From Herbidospora solisilvae (GTDB lineage Bacteria; Actinomycetota; Actinomycetes; Streptosporangiales; Streptosporangiaceae), in the NCBI RefSeq assembly GCF_009901565.1, contig NZ_WXEW01000006.1, positions 248,001-312,000 of the forward strand: 64,000 nt of DNA, given 5' to 3'. Shown here in pieces: positions 30,701-39,852 of this stretch. The notes under the pieces are model-generated. The model was not told where the DNA came from. It saw only the letters and a program-made list of their open reading frames with translations, and did not search any database. Within the stretch, counting starts at the first letter, position 1. Each line of letters begins with the position of its first letter. A program made the translations under genes and the position numbers.

Positions 30701-31032
30701 TCGGCGAGCACACGCTCGTCGGCACGGTGAAGGACAAGGCCGGCCGCACCACGACCGCCCAGGTCAAGTTCACGGTGACGACCTCGTACGAGGACCTGGA
30801 GACGCTGATCCCCCGGCTCCGCGACGCCGGCAAGATCACCGCCAACGGCGCCACGGCGCTGCTGAACCACCTGCGCGACGCGCAGCACAGCCTCAGCCTG
30901 AACAAGCCGTCCGCGGCCAGGTCGGAGCTCAACGGCTTCATCCGCACGCTGTCCCAGCGGGACTACGTCAAGGACGCGGAACTGCGCGCGGCCCTCGAAA
31001 GGGACGCCAACCAGCTCCTCTCCGAGATCTAG
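27733..31032 (+). CDS. Secreted multidomain glucose/sorbosone dehydrogenase-like protein with PKD, CBM6-like and FIMAH domains
   Basis: A 1099-residue exported protein. Residues 1-29 are a Sec signal (cleavage near APAQAAD). A six-bladed propeller of the glucose/sorbosone dehydrogenase type spans about 40-505, with GQCCHVAGDIDWDADGNLY, NPFRLDVDPATGTLSW and DIEFGPDGSLYVLDYGDGFF. A PKD domain (about 526-608; DASGSTDTEPGTLTYEWDVD), a CBM6-like domain (about 719-836), Ig-like/OmpL47-type repeats (about 838-1017) and a C-terminal FIMAH helical domain (about 1018-1099) follow. The family oxidises sugars using PQQ. The partner is the Tat-exported isomerase upstream. A cell-surface or matrix-bound sugar oxidase is likely; the substrate is unknown. 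Confidence 0.88.
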   Translation: MQRTRRALGVLVTALALPLGMLGAPAQAADDPAVTWSNYEKITLTKNVGEPVDMAVLPDLRVLHTARTGDLRLTDPSTGITKIVNTIPVYNNSEDGLQTVALDPDFATNKWVYLYYAPRTMTPPYVATTPTGSAPNTLPAGQTDAYWDQWKGYNQLSRFKWDGEKLDLSTEQVIIKVETQRGQCCHVAGDIDWDADGNLYLGTGDNTPASAPGANGYAPNNDAPGVNPGNDTRRGAGNSNDLRGKILRIKVQADGSYTIPAGNLWPVGTEKTRPEVFVTGVRNPFRLDVDPATGTLSWADYGPDAGAPNPDRGPMGYVEWNTTPTNKPINAGWPYCTGNNFNYNNWNFATNTPREFFDCAAGPISGSRHNTGIAQLPPATPADLYYGDNNTHQPAEWAGLTDFDPQGGQGPMGGPIYHYDPANPSAHKFPQYWDGKAFFAEFSQDYLAAFTLAGPDGPVTKIEQFFPNKALTQAAMPITDSPIDIEFGPDGSLYVLDYGDGFFRANPDAGLYRIDYSPDNKSPQAKIKTDKRSSSGPPLTVNFDASGSTDTEPGTLTYEWDVDGDGTFDKTGVQVSHTYTTNGLYFARLKVTDAGGRSALTSVEVSVGNTAPEVSVNTPGNGGFFDWGQAIPFNLSATDAEDGPNAVCSRMQWNFGLGHDNHAHPETLGTGCTGAWPTPANAPEHGETENIFGVVVISYRDNGANGLPPALGEASIILNPKLQQAEHADIINGAVDTDDPNASGLGKITSLDPGDSIAWDPVNFAGINSVKVRASGAGTLSLRWNSATAAPFATATIPAGAGWQEVTTSLANAPTGTGQLYVTSTGGVELDSFTYVGGGVADTTAPTVTATPNPAPNANGWNDGNVSVTVAATDNGTVSSRQYSINGGQTWQNANNPVNITAEGVTTFLYRATDSGGNVSAVGTLTVRIDKTNPTAGVTGVTATEYGTADVVTPVVTGADAHSGIDTMTATIDGEPVTPGQPFELWKLSLGEHTLVGTVKDKAGRTTTAQVKFTVTTSYEDLETLIPRLRDAGKITANGATALLNHLRDAQHSLSLNKPSAARSELNGFIRTLSQRDYVKDAELRAALERDANQLLSEI

Positions 31033-31052
31033 TCCATAACCCTCAGGAAGAA

Positions 31053-31085
31053 GGTGGGGAGGCCCCCGTGGCCCCCCGCCTTTTT
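31053..31085 (+). terminator. Terminator of the secreted dehydrogenase gene
   Basis: A GC stem (GGTGGGG at 31053-31059 with CCCCGCC at 31074-31080, one G-U pair) followed immediately by TTTTT (31081-31085), 20 bp after the stop codon. Confidence 0.82.
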
Positions 31086-31100
31086 CCATTTCCGGCACGA

Positions 31101-31141
31101 CGAAAGCGGCGAAAGGAGCGCGCGTCCTTCCGCCGCTTTCG
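31101..31141 (-). terminator. Terminator of the DUF397 gene
   Basis: An 11-bp perfect outer stem (CGAAAGCGGCG at 31101-31111, complement at 31131-31141) with an inner AAGGA/TCCTT stem, lying just past the minus-strand DUF397 stop at 31148. With the preceding element it forms a convergent terminator pair. Confidence 0.7.
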
Positions 31142-31147
31142 CGGTTT

Positions 31148-31360
31148 CTACACGTCGAATTCGCCGCCCTTCACCCCGTGGACGAACGCGTCCCATTCAG
31201 CCGGGGTGAAGGCGAGGATGGGCCCGGTCGGGTTCTTGGAGTCGCGCAGCGCGATGGCGTGGCCCATCAGCGCCACCTCCACGCACTGGTCTCCCTGGCT
31301 GTTGGACTTCTCGGCCTTGCGCCAGGTGGCGGCGGAAACGTCGAGGTCGGTGAACTTCAC
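31148..31360 (-). CDS. DUF397 domain protein
   Basis: A 70-residue protein from a GTG that overlaps the upstream regulator stop by GTGA. It is a complete DUF397 domain: WRKAEKSNSQGDQCVEVA, IALRDSKNPTGPILAFTPAE and a WDAFVHGVK end. DUF397 proteins are typical small partners of XRE/DUF5753 regulators in streptomycetes and relatives; they are found in many paralogous pairs linked to development and antibiotic production, and have been discussed as antitoxin- or toxin-like. The biochemical role is unknown. Confidence 0.92.
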   Translation of the reverse strand: MKFTDLDVSAATWRKAEKSNSQGDQCVEVALMGHAIALRDSKNPTGPILAFTPAEWDAFVHGVKGGEFDV

Positions 31361-32202
31361 GAGGTCATCTCCTTCTCTGCGGATTCGAGTACTTCCAACG
31401 ACCGTTCCGGGCTGAGAGCCGCCGCCCGTAGATGGTCGAAGATGTGGGCGCAGCGCCTGAGCTGGTCGGGCGCCTCCAGGTAGAGTTCGCCGCCCGGGTT
31501 CTCGAGCAGCACGACCTCCCCGTCGGCGGGTCCGGCGAAGCTGAGGATGCTGAACGGACTGCCCATGCCGAGATAGGCGCCACCACGCAGAGAGAGCACC
31601 TGGATCGTGATGTTCGGGCGGTTGGCCAGTTCGTGCAGGTGACGGAGCTGCTCCGCCATCACCCGCGGGCCGCCGACGCGGCGCCAGACGACTCCCTCGT
31701 CGAGCACCACCCACATCGCGAAGTCTCGTTGGTCGAGTTTGCGCTGCCGCTGGAGCCGCAGGGCGACCCGGCGGCCGGTGGCCTTCGGGGTCTCCTCTAG
31801 AGCGGCGCTGATGACGGCCCGCGCGTAGTCGGCGGTCTGGAGGAGTCCGGGGATGACCACCGATTCGTAGTTGCGCACCGACACGGCCTCCCATTCGAGC
31901 CCCACGTAGGGCCCGGGGAGGACGTCACCGTAGGCGTGCCACCAGCCGCGGTCCCCCGCGTCACGGGCGAGGTCGGTCAGGGCGTCCCGGTGGGCGGGGT
32001 CGGCGTCGTACAGTTCGAGCAGGTCACGAAGGGTTCTGGCGCGGGGGCGGGTGAGCCCGGTCTCGATGCGGTAGACGGTGGAGAACGCGACACCGAGGTG
32101 GCTCGCGACCTCTTCGCGGCTGTAGCCGGATTCGGTGCGCAGGCGGGTCAGTTCACCGGCGAGGCGGCGTAACCGGATCGTCGGCAGTCGCCCAGTTCCC
32201 AT
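31357..32202 (-). CDS. XRE-family regulator with DUF5753 domain
   Basis: A 281-residue DNA-binding protein. The N-terminal helix-turn-helix spans about residues 10-68 (LTRLRTESGYSREEVASHLG, then STVYRIETG). The DUF5753 domain covers about 95-270, with VVIPGLLQTADYARAVI, WVVLDEGVVWRRVGG and FSILSFAGPADGEVVLLE. It forms the standard regulator half of an XRE-DUF397 pair; the four-base overlap argues for coupled translation. ATG 32202 is the first start of the frame. Confidence 0.93.
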   Translation of the reverse strand: MGTGRLPTIRLRRLAGELTRLRTESGYSREEVASHLGVAFSTVYRIETGLTRPRARTLRDLLELYDADPAHRDALTDLARDAGDRGWWHAYGDVLPGPYVGLEWEAVSVRNYESVVIPGLLQTADYARAVISAALEETPKATGRRVALRLQRQRKLDQRDFAMWVVLDEGVVWRRVGGPRVMAEQLRHLHELANRPNITIQVLSLRGGAYLGMGSPFSILSFAGPADGEVVLLENPGGELYLEAPDQLRRCAHIFDHLRAAALSPERSLEVLESAEKEMTS

Positions 32203-32355
32203 TTACGAATTACCCCCCAGCCGATTTACTGGTAATGCCGGTGTCACGAAGTCTGCCACGCCGCGTTAGGGACTCCAGGTAATGCGGATTAGTGACGGTG
32301 GACATTTCTGCACCGCCGGAGAATCCCAGGTCCTTCTTGGGGTAGCTGGCCTTGC

Positions 32356-33789
32356 ATGAAGCAGATCACGACTGACATTCCCGCGCGGTTAGACCGACTG
32401 CCATGGTCGCGTTTCCACTGGCTCGTGCTGCTCGGGCTGGGCACCGTCTGGGTGCTCGACGGTCTCGAGGTCACCATCGTCGGAGTGATCGGGCCCCGGC
32501 TGACGAGTGACGCCGGCGGGCTGAACCTGACCGATTCCGAGGTGGGCCTCGCGGCGGGCATCTACGTGCTCGGCGCGTGCCTGGGCGCGCTCTTCTTCGG
32601 CCACCTGACCGACCGGTTCGGGCGGAAGAAGTTGTTCCTGGCGACACTGGCCCTCTACCTGGCCGCCACGGTGGCCACGGCGTTCTCGTTCGAGCCCTGG
32701 TACTTCTTCCTGTGCCGGTTCTTCACCGGCGCCGGAATCGGGGGTGAGTACGCCGCCATCAACTCGGCCATCGACGAGCTGATCCCGGCCCGGCTCCGGG
32801 GCCGCATCGACCTGATCATCAACGGTTCCTACTGGCTGGGCACGGTCTTCGGCGCGCTGGTGGCCATCCCGCTGCTCAACCCGGAGGTGCTGCCCGAGGA
32901 CGTCGGGTGGCGTGTGCTGTTCGGGCTGGGCGCGATCCTGGGCATCGGCATCCTGCTGATCCGCAGGCTGGTGCCGGAGAGCCCGCGCTGGTTGTTCATC
33001 CACGGCAAGGACGAGGAGGCCGAGAGGATCGTCGCCGACATCGAGCGGTCGGTGCACCAGGAGCTGCCGAAGGCCGACCGGCAGATCACCGTCAACCAGC
33101 GGGACCACACCCCGCTGTCGGAGGTCGCGATGACGCTGGTGCGGCGTTATCCGCGGCGTACCGTCGTCGGGTTGTCGTTGTTCGTCGGCCAGGCGTTCCT
33201 GTACAACTCGATCTTCTTCACCTACGCCCTGGTGCTGGCCACCTTCTTCGGGGTGCCCGACGGCTCGACCCCCTGGTATCTGATCCCCATCGCGATCGGG
33301 AACTTCCTGGGGCCGCTGCTGCTGGGCCACTTCTTCGACTCGATCGGACGCCGTCCGTTGATCGCGGGCACCTACGTGCTGTCGGGCCTGTTGCTCGTCG
33401 GCACGGCCCTGCTGTTCGACGCCGGGGTCCTCAACGCGATGACGCTGACCGTCTGCTGGATGGTGGTCTTCTTCTTCGCCTCGGCGGGGGCCTCGTCGGC
33501 CTACCTGACGGTGTCGGAGATCTTCCCGATGGAGACGCGGGCGCTGGCGATCGCGTTGTTCTACGCGGTCGGCACCGGCCTCGGCGGCATCATCGGGCCG
33601 GTGCTGTTCGGCCGGCTGGTGGAGAGCGAGCAGGTCGGGCAGGTGACGGTGGGCTACCTGATCGGCGCGGGGCTGATGGTCGCGGCCGGTCTGGTGCAGT
33701 GGTTCCTGGGCGTCGAGGCGGCCCGGCGGTCCCTGGAGGACATCGCCGAGCCGCTCAGCGCTCAGACCATCGACCGCGCCCAGGCGTAG
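32356..33789 (+). CDS. MFS transporter, sugar-porter/MHS-like
   Basis: A 477-residue major facilitator with 12 predicted membrane helices. The signature GHLTDRFGRKKLF lies between helices 2 and 3, RFFTGAGIGGEY in helix 4, VPESPRWLFIHGKDEEAERI begins the central loop, and FFDSIGRRPLIAG is the second-half repeat of the first signature. These fit the sugar-porter or metabolite:H+ symporter branches. The substrate is not determinable. The stop lies 28 bp inside the convergent ligase gene. Confidence 0.9.
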   Translation: MKQITTDIPARLDRLPWSRFHWLVLLGLGTVWVLDGLEVTIVGVIGPRLTSDAGGLNLTDSEVGLAAGIYVLGACLGALFFGHLTDRFGRKKLFLATLALYLAATVATAFSFEPWYFFLCRFFTGAGIGGEYAAINSAIDELIPARLRGRIDLIINGSYWLGTVFGALVAIPLLNPEVLPEDVGWRVLFGLGAILGIGILLIRRLVPESPRWLFIHGKDEEAERIVADIERSVHQELPKADRQITVNQRDHTPLSEVAMTLVRRYPRRTVVGLSLFVGQAFLYNSIFFTYALVLATFFGVPDGSTPWYLIPIAIGNFLGPLLLGHFFDSIGRRPLIAGTYVLSGLLLVGTALLFDAGVLNAMTLTVCWMVVFFFASAGASSAYLTVSEIFPMETRALAIALFYAVGTGLGGIIGPVLFGRLVESEQVGQVTVGYLIGAGLMVAAGLVQWFLGVEAARRSLEDIAEPLSAQTIDRAQA

Positions 33790-35318
33790 TCGGCCTTGCC
33801 GTTGGCATGCCGCCGGACCCGGTCGGCCCGGACGAACGCCTTCGGCACCTTGAACCCGGCGAGCCGAGCGGCGCACGCGCTCTTGAGCGTGGCGTCGTCC
33901 GGTTCCCCGGGTTCCCGCGTCTGTACGACGGCCACGACCTCCTGCCCCCACCGCTCGCTGGGCCGCCCGACCACCAGGGCGTCCACGACCCCCTCGACCT
34001 CGCGCAGGACGCCCTCCACCTCTTCCGCGAACACCTTCTCGCCCGCCGTGTTGATCACCGTGGCCTCGCGGCCGTGCAGGTCGACGGTGCCGTCCTCGCG
34101 CCAGACCGCCCGGTCGCCGGGGACGGCGTACCTGACCCCGTCCACCGTGCGGAAGGTGCGGGCGGTCTTCTCCGGGTCGCCGAGGTAGCCGAGCGGGATC
34201 GGGCCCGAGCGGGCCAGCCAGCCCTCCTCCGGGTCGCCGGGGGACAGGACGCGGGTCAGGTCGGCGCTCAGCACGACCGTCCACGGGCCCGCCTCGAACC
34301 TCCCGCCGTCCATGCGCACGGCCGAGTTGCCGGTCTCGGAGGAGCCGAGGGTGTCGACGGTCCGCACGCCCGGGATCAGCTCGGCCAGGCGGGCGCGCAG
34401 GGCCTCGCCCAGGAAGGCCCCGCTGGTGCCGATCATGCCGAGCCTCAGGTCGTACACCCGGTTCTGGAGCTCTTCCACCAGGGGGCGGGCGAAGGCGTCG
34501 CCGACGATGACGGTGCCGGTGACACGCTCGCGTTCCAGGGTGGCCAGCAGACTCGGGGCGTCGAAGCGGTCGACGCGGTCGGCGATGACGACCGTCGAGC
34601 CCAGGCACCAGCCGTTGAGGGTGAACCAGACTCCGGTGCCGTGCATGAGGGGCGCGGCGGGAAGGATGCGGCGGCGGCTGGCGGCGGCGTGCTCCACCAG
34701 GGCGGCCAGGGACGGGAACGGCGAGCCGTCCCTGCGGCGCACGCCCACCGGGCCGTCGAGCAGGTCGCCGATCCGCCAGACGACCCCCTTGGGCATGCCG
34801 GTCGTGCCGCCGGTGTAGATGATGTGGTGGTCGTCGGGCGAGGGGGTGGCCGGCACCGGTTCCGGCGACGCGGCGGCCAGCGCCTCCTCATAGGGGAGGG
34901 CTCCGGGCACCAGGGGGTGGCCTGTGTCGTCCGCGACCTGGAGCAGGAGGGCCGACGGCGGCGCCACCTTCGCGACGAGCGGCGCGAAGGCGGCGTGGAA
35001 GACCACGACGGCCGGTCCGGCGTCGGCGAACAGGTAGGCCAGTTCGTCGGCCGTGTAGCGGTAGTTGACGTTGAACGGGGTCACCCGGGCCTTGTGGGCG
35101 CCGAGCAGGGCCTCCAGGTATTCGGGGCCGTTGTGCAGGTAGACGGCCATCCGCGCGCCGGGGCCGAGCCCGCGCGCGTGCAGCAGGTTGCCCAGCCGCC
35201 GGGTGCGCTCGGTCGTCTCCCGCCACGAACAGCGCCGGTCGCGCCACACCAGGCACTCCCGCTCGGGAACCGCCGCCGCGATCGCCTCATGCAGCGTGGC
35301 CAGGTCGAACTGGGTCAC
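33762..35318 (-). CDS. Acyl-CoA synthetase (AMP-dependent ligase)
   Basis: A 518-residue ANL-superfamily adenylating enzyme that activates a carboxylate to its CoA thioester. Motifs: P-loop YTGGTTGMPKGVVW near residue 178, the A5-like DTLGSSETGNSAVRM, YAVPGDRAVWREDGTVDLHGR and the C-terminal catalytic Lys region ANGKADYAWARS. The short N-terminus and sequence type resemble FadD-like acyl-CoA ligases of lipid or steroid side-chain metabolism, but the acid substrate is not established. It converges on the MFS gene with a 28-bp overlap. Confidence 0.9.
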   Translation of the reverse strand: MTQFDLATLHEAIAAAVPERECLVWRDRRCSWRETTERTRRLGNLLHARGLGPGARMAVYLHNGPEYLEALLGAHKARVTPFNVNYRYTADELAYLFADAGPAVVVFHAAFAPLVAKVAPPSALLLQVADDTGHPLVPGALPYEEALAAASPEPVPATPSPDDHHIIYTGGTTGMPKGVVWRIGDLLDGPVGVRRRDGSPFPSLAALVEHAAASRRRILPAAPLMHGTGVWFTLNGWCLGSTVVIADRVDRFDAPSLLATLERERVTGTVIVGDAFARPLVEELQNRVYDLRLGMIGTSGAFLGEALRARLAELIPGVRTVDTLGSSETGNSAVRMDGGRFEAGPWTVVLSADLTRVLSPGDPEEGWLARSGPIPLGYLGDPEKTARTFRTVDGVRYAVPGDRAVWREDGTVDLHGREATVINTAGEKVFAEEVEGVLREVEGVVDALVVGRPSERWGQEVVAVVQTREPGEPDDATLKSACAARLAGFKVPKAFVRADRVRRHANGKADYAWARSMV

Positions 35319-35462
35319 CGCACGCCCTCCAGAACAATAGTCCAGAACAATCGTCGGCGACCATTCTCACACAAACCGCATGTGTGATTACTTTCGGTCG
35401 AATGGGTATGAATGCCATCGATGACCCACATAGGGCCATCAAAGCCACTTTCGGGGGAAAAT

Positions 35463-35699
35463 ATGGCTGAAATGCCTCAGAAGCGCCAGCCCAAGGTCTC
35501 GGGCAAGGCCAAGCGCGCCACCATCAAGGACCAGCGTGCGGCCAAGCAGGAGAAGCGCGAGGGCGGCGACGGCCGTCCCGAGCGTGAGGGCATGGGGGGC
35601 GGTTCGATGGGCAACCGCATGGGCGGTGGGGAGCGCCAGCAGCCGGGGCACTCCTCGCAGCAGCAGCATCAGCAGCGCCAGGGTGGTCAGCACCACTGA
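35463..35699 (+). CDS. Small basic Gly/Gln-rich protein of unknown function
   Basis: A 78-residue protein. The Lys/Arg-rich first half (PKVSGKAKRATIKDQRAAKQ) is followed by a Gly/Met-rich and then a Gln/His-rich low-complexity tail (QQQHQQRQGGQHH). It is presumably cytosolic and possibly nucleic-acid-binding, but no family is recognised. The ATG at 35463 is preceded by GGGGG; a longer version beginning at 35412 is possible but carries an unrelated leader. Confidence 0.55.
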   Translation: MAEMPQKRQPKVSGKAKRATIKDQRAAKQEKREGGDGRPEREGMGGGSMGNRMGGGERQQPGHSSQQQHQQRQGGQHH

Positions 35700-35785
35700 C
35701 CCGCCTAGTGGGGGTCTGAGGTGAAGGCTCGGGGAAGGGGGCGACCCGTTCCCCGGGCCTGTTCCGCTTTCTCAGGGAGGGACGG

Positions 35786-38700
35786 ATGGCGGGCTATCTG
35801 CGCTTTCCCACGATCTTCCGCGACGTGGTGGTGTTCGCCGCCGAAGACGACCTCTGGATGGTGCACGCCGACGGCGGCCGGGCCTTCCGGCTGACCGCCG
35901 GGGTCGCCGAGGCCGCCTACCCGCGCCTGTCCCCCGACGGCACCCAGATCGCCTTCGTCGGCCGCGAGGAGGGGCCCGAGGAGGTGTACGTCATGCCCGC
36001 CGACGGCGGCGCGGCCGAACGCCTCACCTTCCACGGCGCCGACTGCCAGGTCACCGGCTGGGACCCGCACGGCGCGATCGTCTACACCGGCGACGAGGGC
36101 CAGCCCTTCCACGGCTACCGCTGGCTGCACCGGGTCGTCCCGGGAGGCGTGCCGGAGCCGCTGCCGTACGGCCCCGCCTCCGCCATCACCTACGGCCCCG
36201 GCGGCATCGTGCTCGGCCGCAACACCTCCGACCCGGCCCGCTGGAAGCGCTACCGGGGCGGCACGGTCGGTGACCTGTGGATCGGCGCGCGCCGGTTCCG
36301 CCGCCTGATCGCCCTGCCGGGCAACCTCGCCTCGCCCTGCTGGGTGGGCGACCGCGTCTTCTTCCTGTCCGACCACGAGGGGGTCGGCAACGTCTACTCG
36401 TGCTCCCCCGACGGCGACGACCTGCGCCGGCACACCGACCACGGCGACTACTACGCCCGCAACCTGTCCTCCGACGGACGCCGGCTGGTCTACCACTGCG
36501 GCGCCGAACTGTTCCTGCTCGACCCCGGGGCCGACGAGCCGCGCCGCGTCGACGTGCGGCTCGGCAGCTCGCTGACCCAGCGCAACCGCCGGTTCGTGCC
36601 GGCGGCGGCCTACCTCGACAGCGCGACCCTCAGCCCCGACGGCTCCCGGCTGGCCGTCACGACGCGGGGCAAGGCCTTCTCCTTCGCCTGCTGGGAGGGG
36701 CCCGTGCTCCAGCACGGGGAGCCCGACGGCGTCCGCTACCGGTTCCTGACCTGGCTCGACGACGAGGGCGAACGGCTGGTCGCGGCGGCCAGCGACGACG
36801 GCGACCGCGAGGTGCTGGTCGTGTTGTCCCACGACGGCCCGGTCAGGCTCGACGACGCCGACACCGGCCGGATCACCGAGCTGGAGGTCTCCCCCAGGGG
36901 CGACCGGTTCGCCGTCACCAACCACCGCAACGAACTGCTGGTCGTCGAGCTGCACGACGACGGCGCGACGGTGACCGAGGTGGAGGCCAGCCCGTTCGGC
37001 GCCATCGAGGACCCGGCGTGGTCGCCCGACGGGACGTGGCTGGCGTACGCGTGCCCGGTCGCCCGGCAGACCACGATCATCAAGCTGTTCAACGCCGAGA
37101 CCGGCGAGATCGCCCCCGCGACCGACCCCGTGCTGGTCGACCGGCGGCCCGCCTTCGACCCCGAGGGCCGCTACCTCTACTTCATCGGGCAGCGGGTGTT
37201 CAACCCGGTCTACGACGAGCTCCAGTTCGACCTGGGTTTCCCGATGGGCACCCGCCCCTACGCCGTGGCGCTGCGCGAGGGGGTCGGGTCGCCGTTCGTG
37301 CCCGAACCCCGGCCGCTCGACCACGAGGATCACGAGGAGCCCGACTTCGAGATCCACACCGACGGCCTGCCCCACCGGATCGTGGCCTTCCCCGTCGAGG
37401 AGAACCGCTACGAACGCGTCGCGGGCCTCAAGGGCAAGGTCATCTACACCACGACCCCGGTGGTCGGCGACCACGCCTCCACCCTCCACTGCTACGAGTT
37501 CGCCAAGCAGAAGGCCGAGGAGCTCGTCTCCGACGTGGCCGACTTCAGCCTCGGCCGCGACCACTCGACCCTGCTCTACCGGTCGGGCGACCGGCTGCGC
37601 GTGGTCAAGGCCGGGGAGTCGCCGTCGGAGGACGACGAGAGCGACCGCAACGACGGCTGGATCGACCTCGACCGCGTGAAGGTGTCGGTCGCGCCCGAGG
37701 CGGAGTGGCGGCAGATGTTCCGCGAGGCCTGGCGGCTCCAGCGCGAGAACTTCTGGGACGAGGACATGGCCGGCATCGACTGGGACGGCGTCTACGCCCG
37801 CTACCTGCCGCTGGTCGACCGGGTCGGCACCCGGGGCGAGTTCTCCGACCTGCTGTGGGAGCTGCTCGGCGAACTCGGCACCTCCCACGCCTTCGAGTCG
37901 GGCGGCGAGTACCGCGACCGCCCCCACTACTGGCAGGGCAAACTCGGCGTCGACTGGCTCTACGAGGACGGCCGCTACATCATCGGCCGCATCGTCACCG
38001 GCGACCCGTGGGACCCGCTCGCCACCTCGCCGCTCAACCGCCTCGGGGTGGACGCGGCCCCCGGCGACGTCGTCACCGCCATCAACGGGATGCCCGTCGG
38101 CCCCGACGCCTCACCCGGCCGGCTGCTGGTGAACCTCGCCGACGAGGAGGTCGAGCTGACCATCGAGCGCGACGACGAATACCACCTCGTGGTCGTCCGG
38201 GCCCTCTGCGACGAGCAGCCGGCCCGCTACCGCGACTGGGTCAACGGCAACCGCCGTCTCGTCCACGAGCACACGAACGGCCGCGTCGGCTACGTGCACG
38301 TCCCGGACATGGGCCCCGAGGGCTTCGCCGAGTTCCACCGGGGCTTCCTGACCGAATACGACCGCGAGGCCCTCATCGTCGACGTGCGGTTCAACGGCGG
38401 GGGGAACGTGTCGGCGCTGCTGCTGGAGAAGTTGTCGCGGCGGCGGCTCGGCTACGACTTCCCGCGCTGGGGCGTGCCCGCGCCCTACCCCGACGAGTCG
38501 CCGCGCGGGCCCATCGTGGGGCTCACGAACGAGTGGGCCGGGTCCGACGGAGACATCTTCTGCCACACCTTCAAGCTGCTCGGACTGGGCACCCTGGTCG
38601 GAAGGCGGACCTGGGGCGGGGTCGTCGGGGTCTGGCCCCGCCACCGCCTGGCCGACGGGACCTTGACCACGCAGCCCGAGTTCTCCTTCGCCTTCGACGA

Positions 38701-38953
38701 CGTCGGCTGGCGGGTGGAGAACTACGGCGCCGACCCCGACGTGGAGGTCGACATCACCCCCCAGGAGTACGCGATGGGGGTCGACGCCCAGCTCGAACGG
38801 GCCGTCGAGATCGCCCTCGACCGCCTCGGCCGGACCCCCGCCCACACCGCCAACCCGGCCGACCGCCCCCGCCGGGTGGTGCCCACGCTGCCGCCCCGGG
38901 TGGCCGCCTGGCGGGAAAGCGACGATCGCCGTGGTCGGGGTCGGCTAGCGTAG
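35786..38953 (+). CDS. Tricorn-type protease (S41 family)
   Basis: A 1055-residue homologue of Tricorn core protease, which degrades peptides released by the proteasome. Two N-terminal beta-propellers fill about residues 1-640, with many DGxR/SPDG blade motifs such as [17 protein letters not shown]. The C1 domain has the catalytic-His region [20 protein letters not shown] domain follows ([20 protein letters not shown]). The C2 domain has the nucleophile in [16 protein letters not shown], and [13 protein letters not shown] near the end. Actinomycetes possess proteasomes, so a downstream peptidase role is plausible. ATG 35786 follows GGGAGGG. Confidence 0.94.
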   Translation: MAGYLRFPTIFRDVVVFAAEDDLWMVHADGGRAFRLTAGVAEAAYPRLSPDGTQIAFVGREEGPEEVYVMPADGGAAERLTFHGADCQVTGWDPHGAIVYTGDEGQPFHGYRWLHRVVPGGVPEPLPYGPASAITYGPGGIVLGRNTSDPARWKRYRGGTVGDLWIGARRFRRLIALPGNLASPCWVGDRVFFLSDHEGVGNVYSCSPDGDDLRRHTDHGDYYARNLSSDGRRLVYHCGAELFLLDPGADEPRRVDVRLGSSLTQRNRRFVPAAAYLDSATLSPDGSRLAVTTRGKAFSFACWEGPVLQHGEPDGVRYRFLTWLDDEGERLVAAASDDGDREVLVVLSHDGPVRLDDADTGRITELEVSPRGDRFAVTNHRNELLVVELHDDGATVTEVEASPFGAIEDPAWSPDGTWLAYACPVARQTTIIKLFNAETGEIAPATDPVLVDRRPAFDPEGRYLYFIGQRVFNPVYDELQFDLGFPMGTRPYAVALREGVGSPFVPEPRPLDHEDHEEPDFEIHTDGLPHRIVAFPVEENRYERVAGLKGKVIYTTTPVVGDHASTLHCYEFAKQKAEELVSDVADFSLGRDHSTLLYRSGDRLRVVKAGESPSEDDESDRNDGWIDLDRVKVSVAPEAEWRQMFREAWRLQRENFWDEDMAGIDWDGVYARYLPLVDRVGTRGEFSDLLWELLGELGTSHAFESGGEYRDRPHYWQGKLGVDWLYEDGRYIIGRIVTGDPWDPLATSPLNRLGVDAAPGDVVTAINGMPVGPDASPGRLLVNLADEEVELTIERDDEYHLVVVRALCDEQPARYRDWVNGNRRLVHEHTNGRVGYVHVPDMGPEGFAEFHRGFLTEYDREALIVDVRFNGGGNVSALLLEKLSRRRLGYDFPRWGVPAPYPDESPRGPIVGLTNEWAGSDGDIFCHTFKLLGLGTLVGRRTWGGVVGVWPRHRLADGTLTTQPEFSFAFDDVGWRVENYGADPDVEVDITPQEYAMGVDAQLERAVEIALDRLGRTPAHTANPADRPRRVVPTLPPRVAAWRESDDRRGRGRLA

Positions 38954-38958
38954 GCCGG

Positions 38959-39852
38959 GTGCCGCGCCTGCTACTCGTATCCCTGCTCTTAGTGACCGCC
39001 TGTTCCGCCGCGCCCGGTGGCGACGCGGCCGTCGGGAGGACGACCGTCGTGAAGACGGCCGTCGAGAAGGCGGCCGCGGCGAAGACCACGGAGCTCGCGC
39101 CGAAGCCGGTCGGCGTGCCCTCCGGCGTCACGACCGGTTATGTCGTGTACGACCGGGTCCAGAAGAAGATCACAGTCAGCAGGAACCCCCACAAGCGCTT
39201 CCGGTCCGCCTCCGTCGTGAAGCTGATGATCGCGATCGACCACCTGGAGCGGGTGAAGAAGCCCGACCTGGCGCTGCTCAAGCCGATGTTGCGGGTCAGC
39301 GACGACGACGCGGCGACCCGGTTGTGGTCGCTCGGCGGCCAGGGGAAGATCATCCAGCGGGTGGCGAAGAAGCTCAGGCTGACCGACTCGGGCCCGCCCC
39401 CGGCCGGCAAGCCGGGCTTCTGGGGCTACACCGCGATCAGCGCGCTCGACATCGCCAAGGTCTACCGCTACATCCTCGAACAGGCCTCCCCCACGGTCCG
39501 GAACACGATCATGGGCCAGCTCCGGCAGGCCGGGCCGTGCGGCAGCGACGGCTTCGACCAGTACTTCGGCATCCCGCGCGGCGTCGCCCGGCCGTGGGCG
39601 GTGAAGCAGGGCTGGTCCGGCTACGGCACGGTCCCGCCGGTCCGCTGCAAGGGCAACGGCGCGGCCGCCTCCTACACGGCCCCGGCCCCCGTCGACTTCC
39701 GCAACGCGGTGCTCCACACGACCGGCGTCGTCGGCTCCGGTGACCGCTACATCGAGGTCATCCTGACCACGCAGACCTCCCGCTGGTCCGACTCCGTCAC
39801 GAAGATCACCCGGCTGGCCCGGGACGTCCACCGGGCGGCCCTCACCCGATGA
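38959..39852 (+). CDS. Serine hydrolase lipoprotein, class A beta-lactamase-like fold
   Basis: A 297-residue exported protein. GTG 38959 gives a signal peptide with lipobox LVTAC (Cys about residue 14). An Ala/Lys/Thr-rich linker precedes a beta-lactamase-like domain: SxxK nucleophile motif RSASVVKLMIAIDHL near residue 85 and an SDDDAAT segment in the position of the SxN loop. A canonical C-terminal KTG is replaced by a QGWSGYG region, so beta-lactam hydrolysis is doubtful. Similar actinomycete proteins are annotated only as serine hydrolases. The stop overlaps the next gene by ATGA. Confidence 0.82.
   Translation: MPRLLLVSLLLVTACSAAPGGDAAVGRTTVVKTAVEKAAAAKTTELAPKPVGVPSGVTTGYVVYDRVQKKITVSRNPHKRFRSASVVKLMIAIDHLERVKKPDLALLKPMLRVSDDDAATRLWSLGGQGKIIQRVAKKLRLTDSGPPPAGKPGFWGYTAISALDIAKVYRYILEQASPTVRNTIMGQLRQAGPCGSDGFDQYFGIPRGVARPWAVKQGWSGYGTVPPVRCKGNGAAASYTAPAPVDFRNAVLHTTGVVGSGDRYIEVILTTQTSRWSDSVTKITRLARDVHRAALTR

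Noticed and set aside
35705-37927. Minus-strand open frame of 740 codons opposite the Tricorn gene
   Set aside because: It is an antisense shadow created by the high-GC codon bias of the Tricorn gene; composition is Val/Gly/Asp/Arg repeats without motifs. The same explanation covers the long frames opposite glgX, treY, the secreted dehydrogenase, flotillin and the AAA ATPase.
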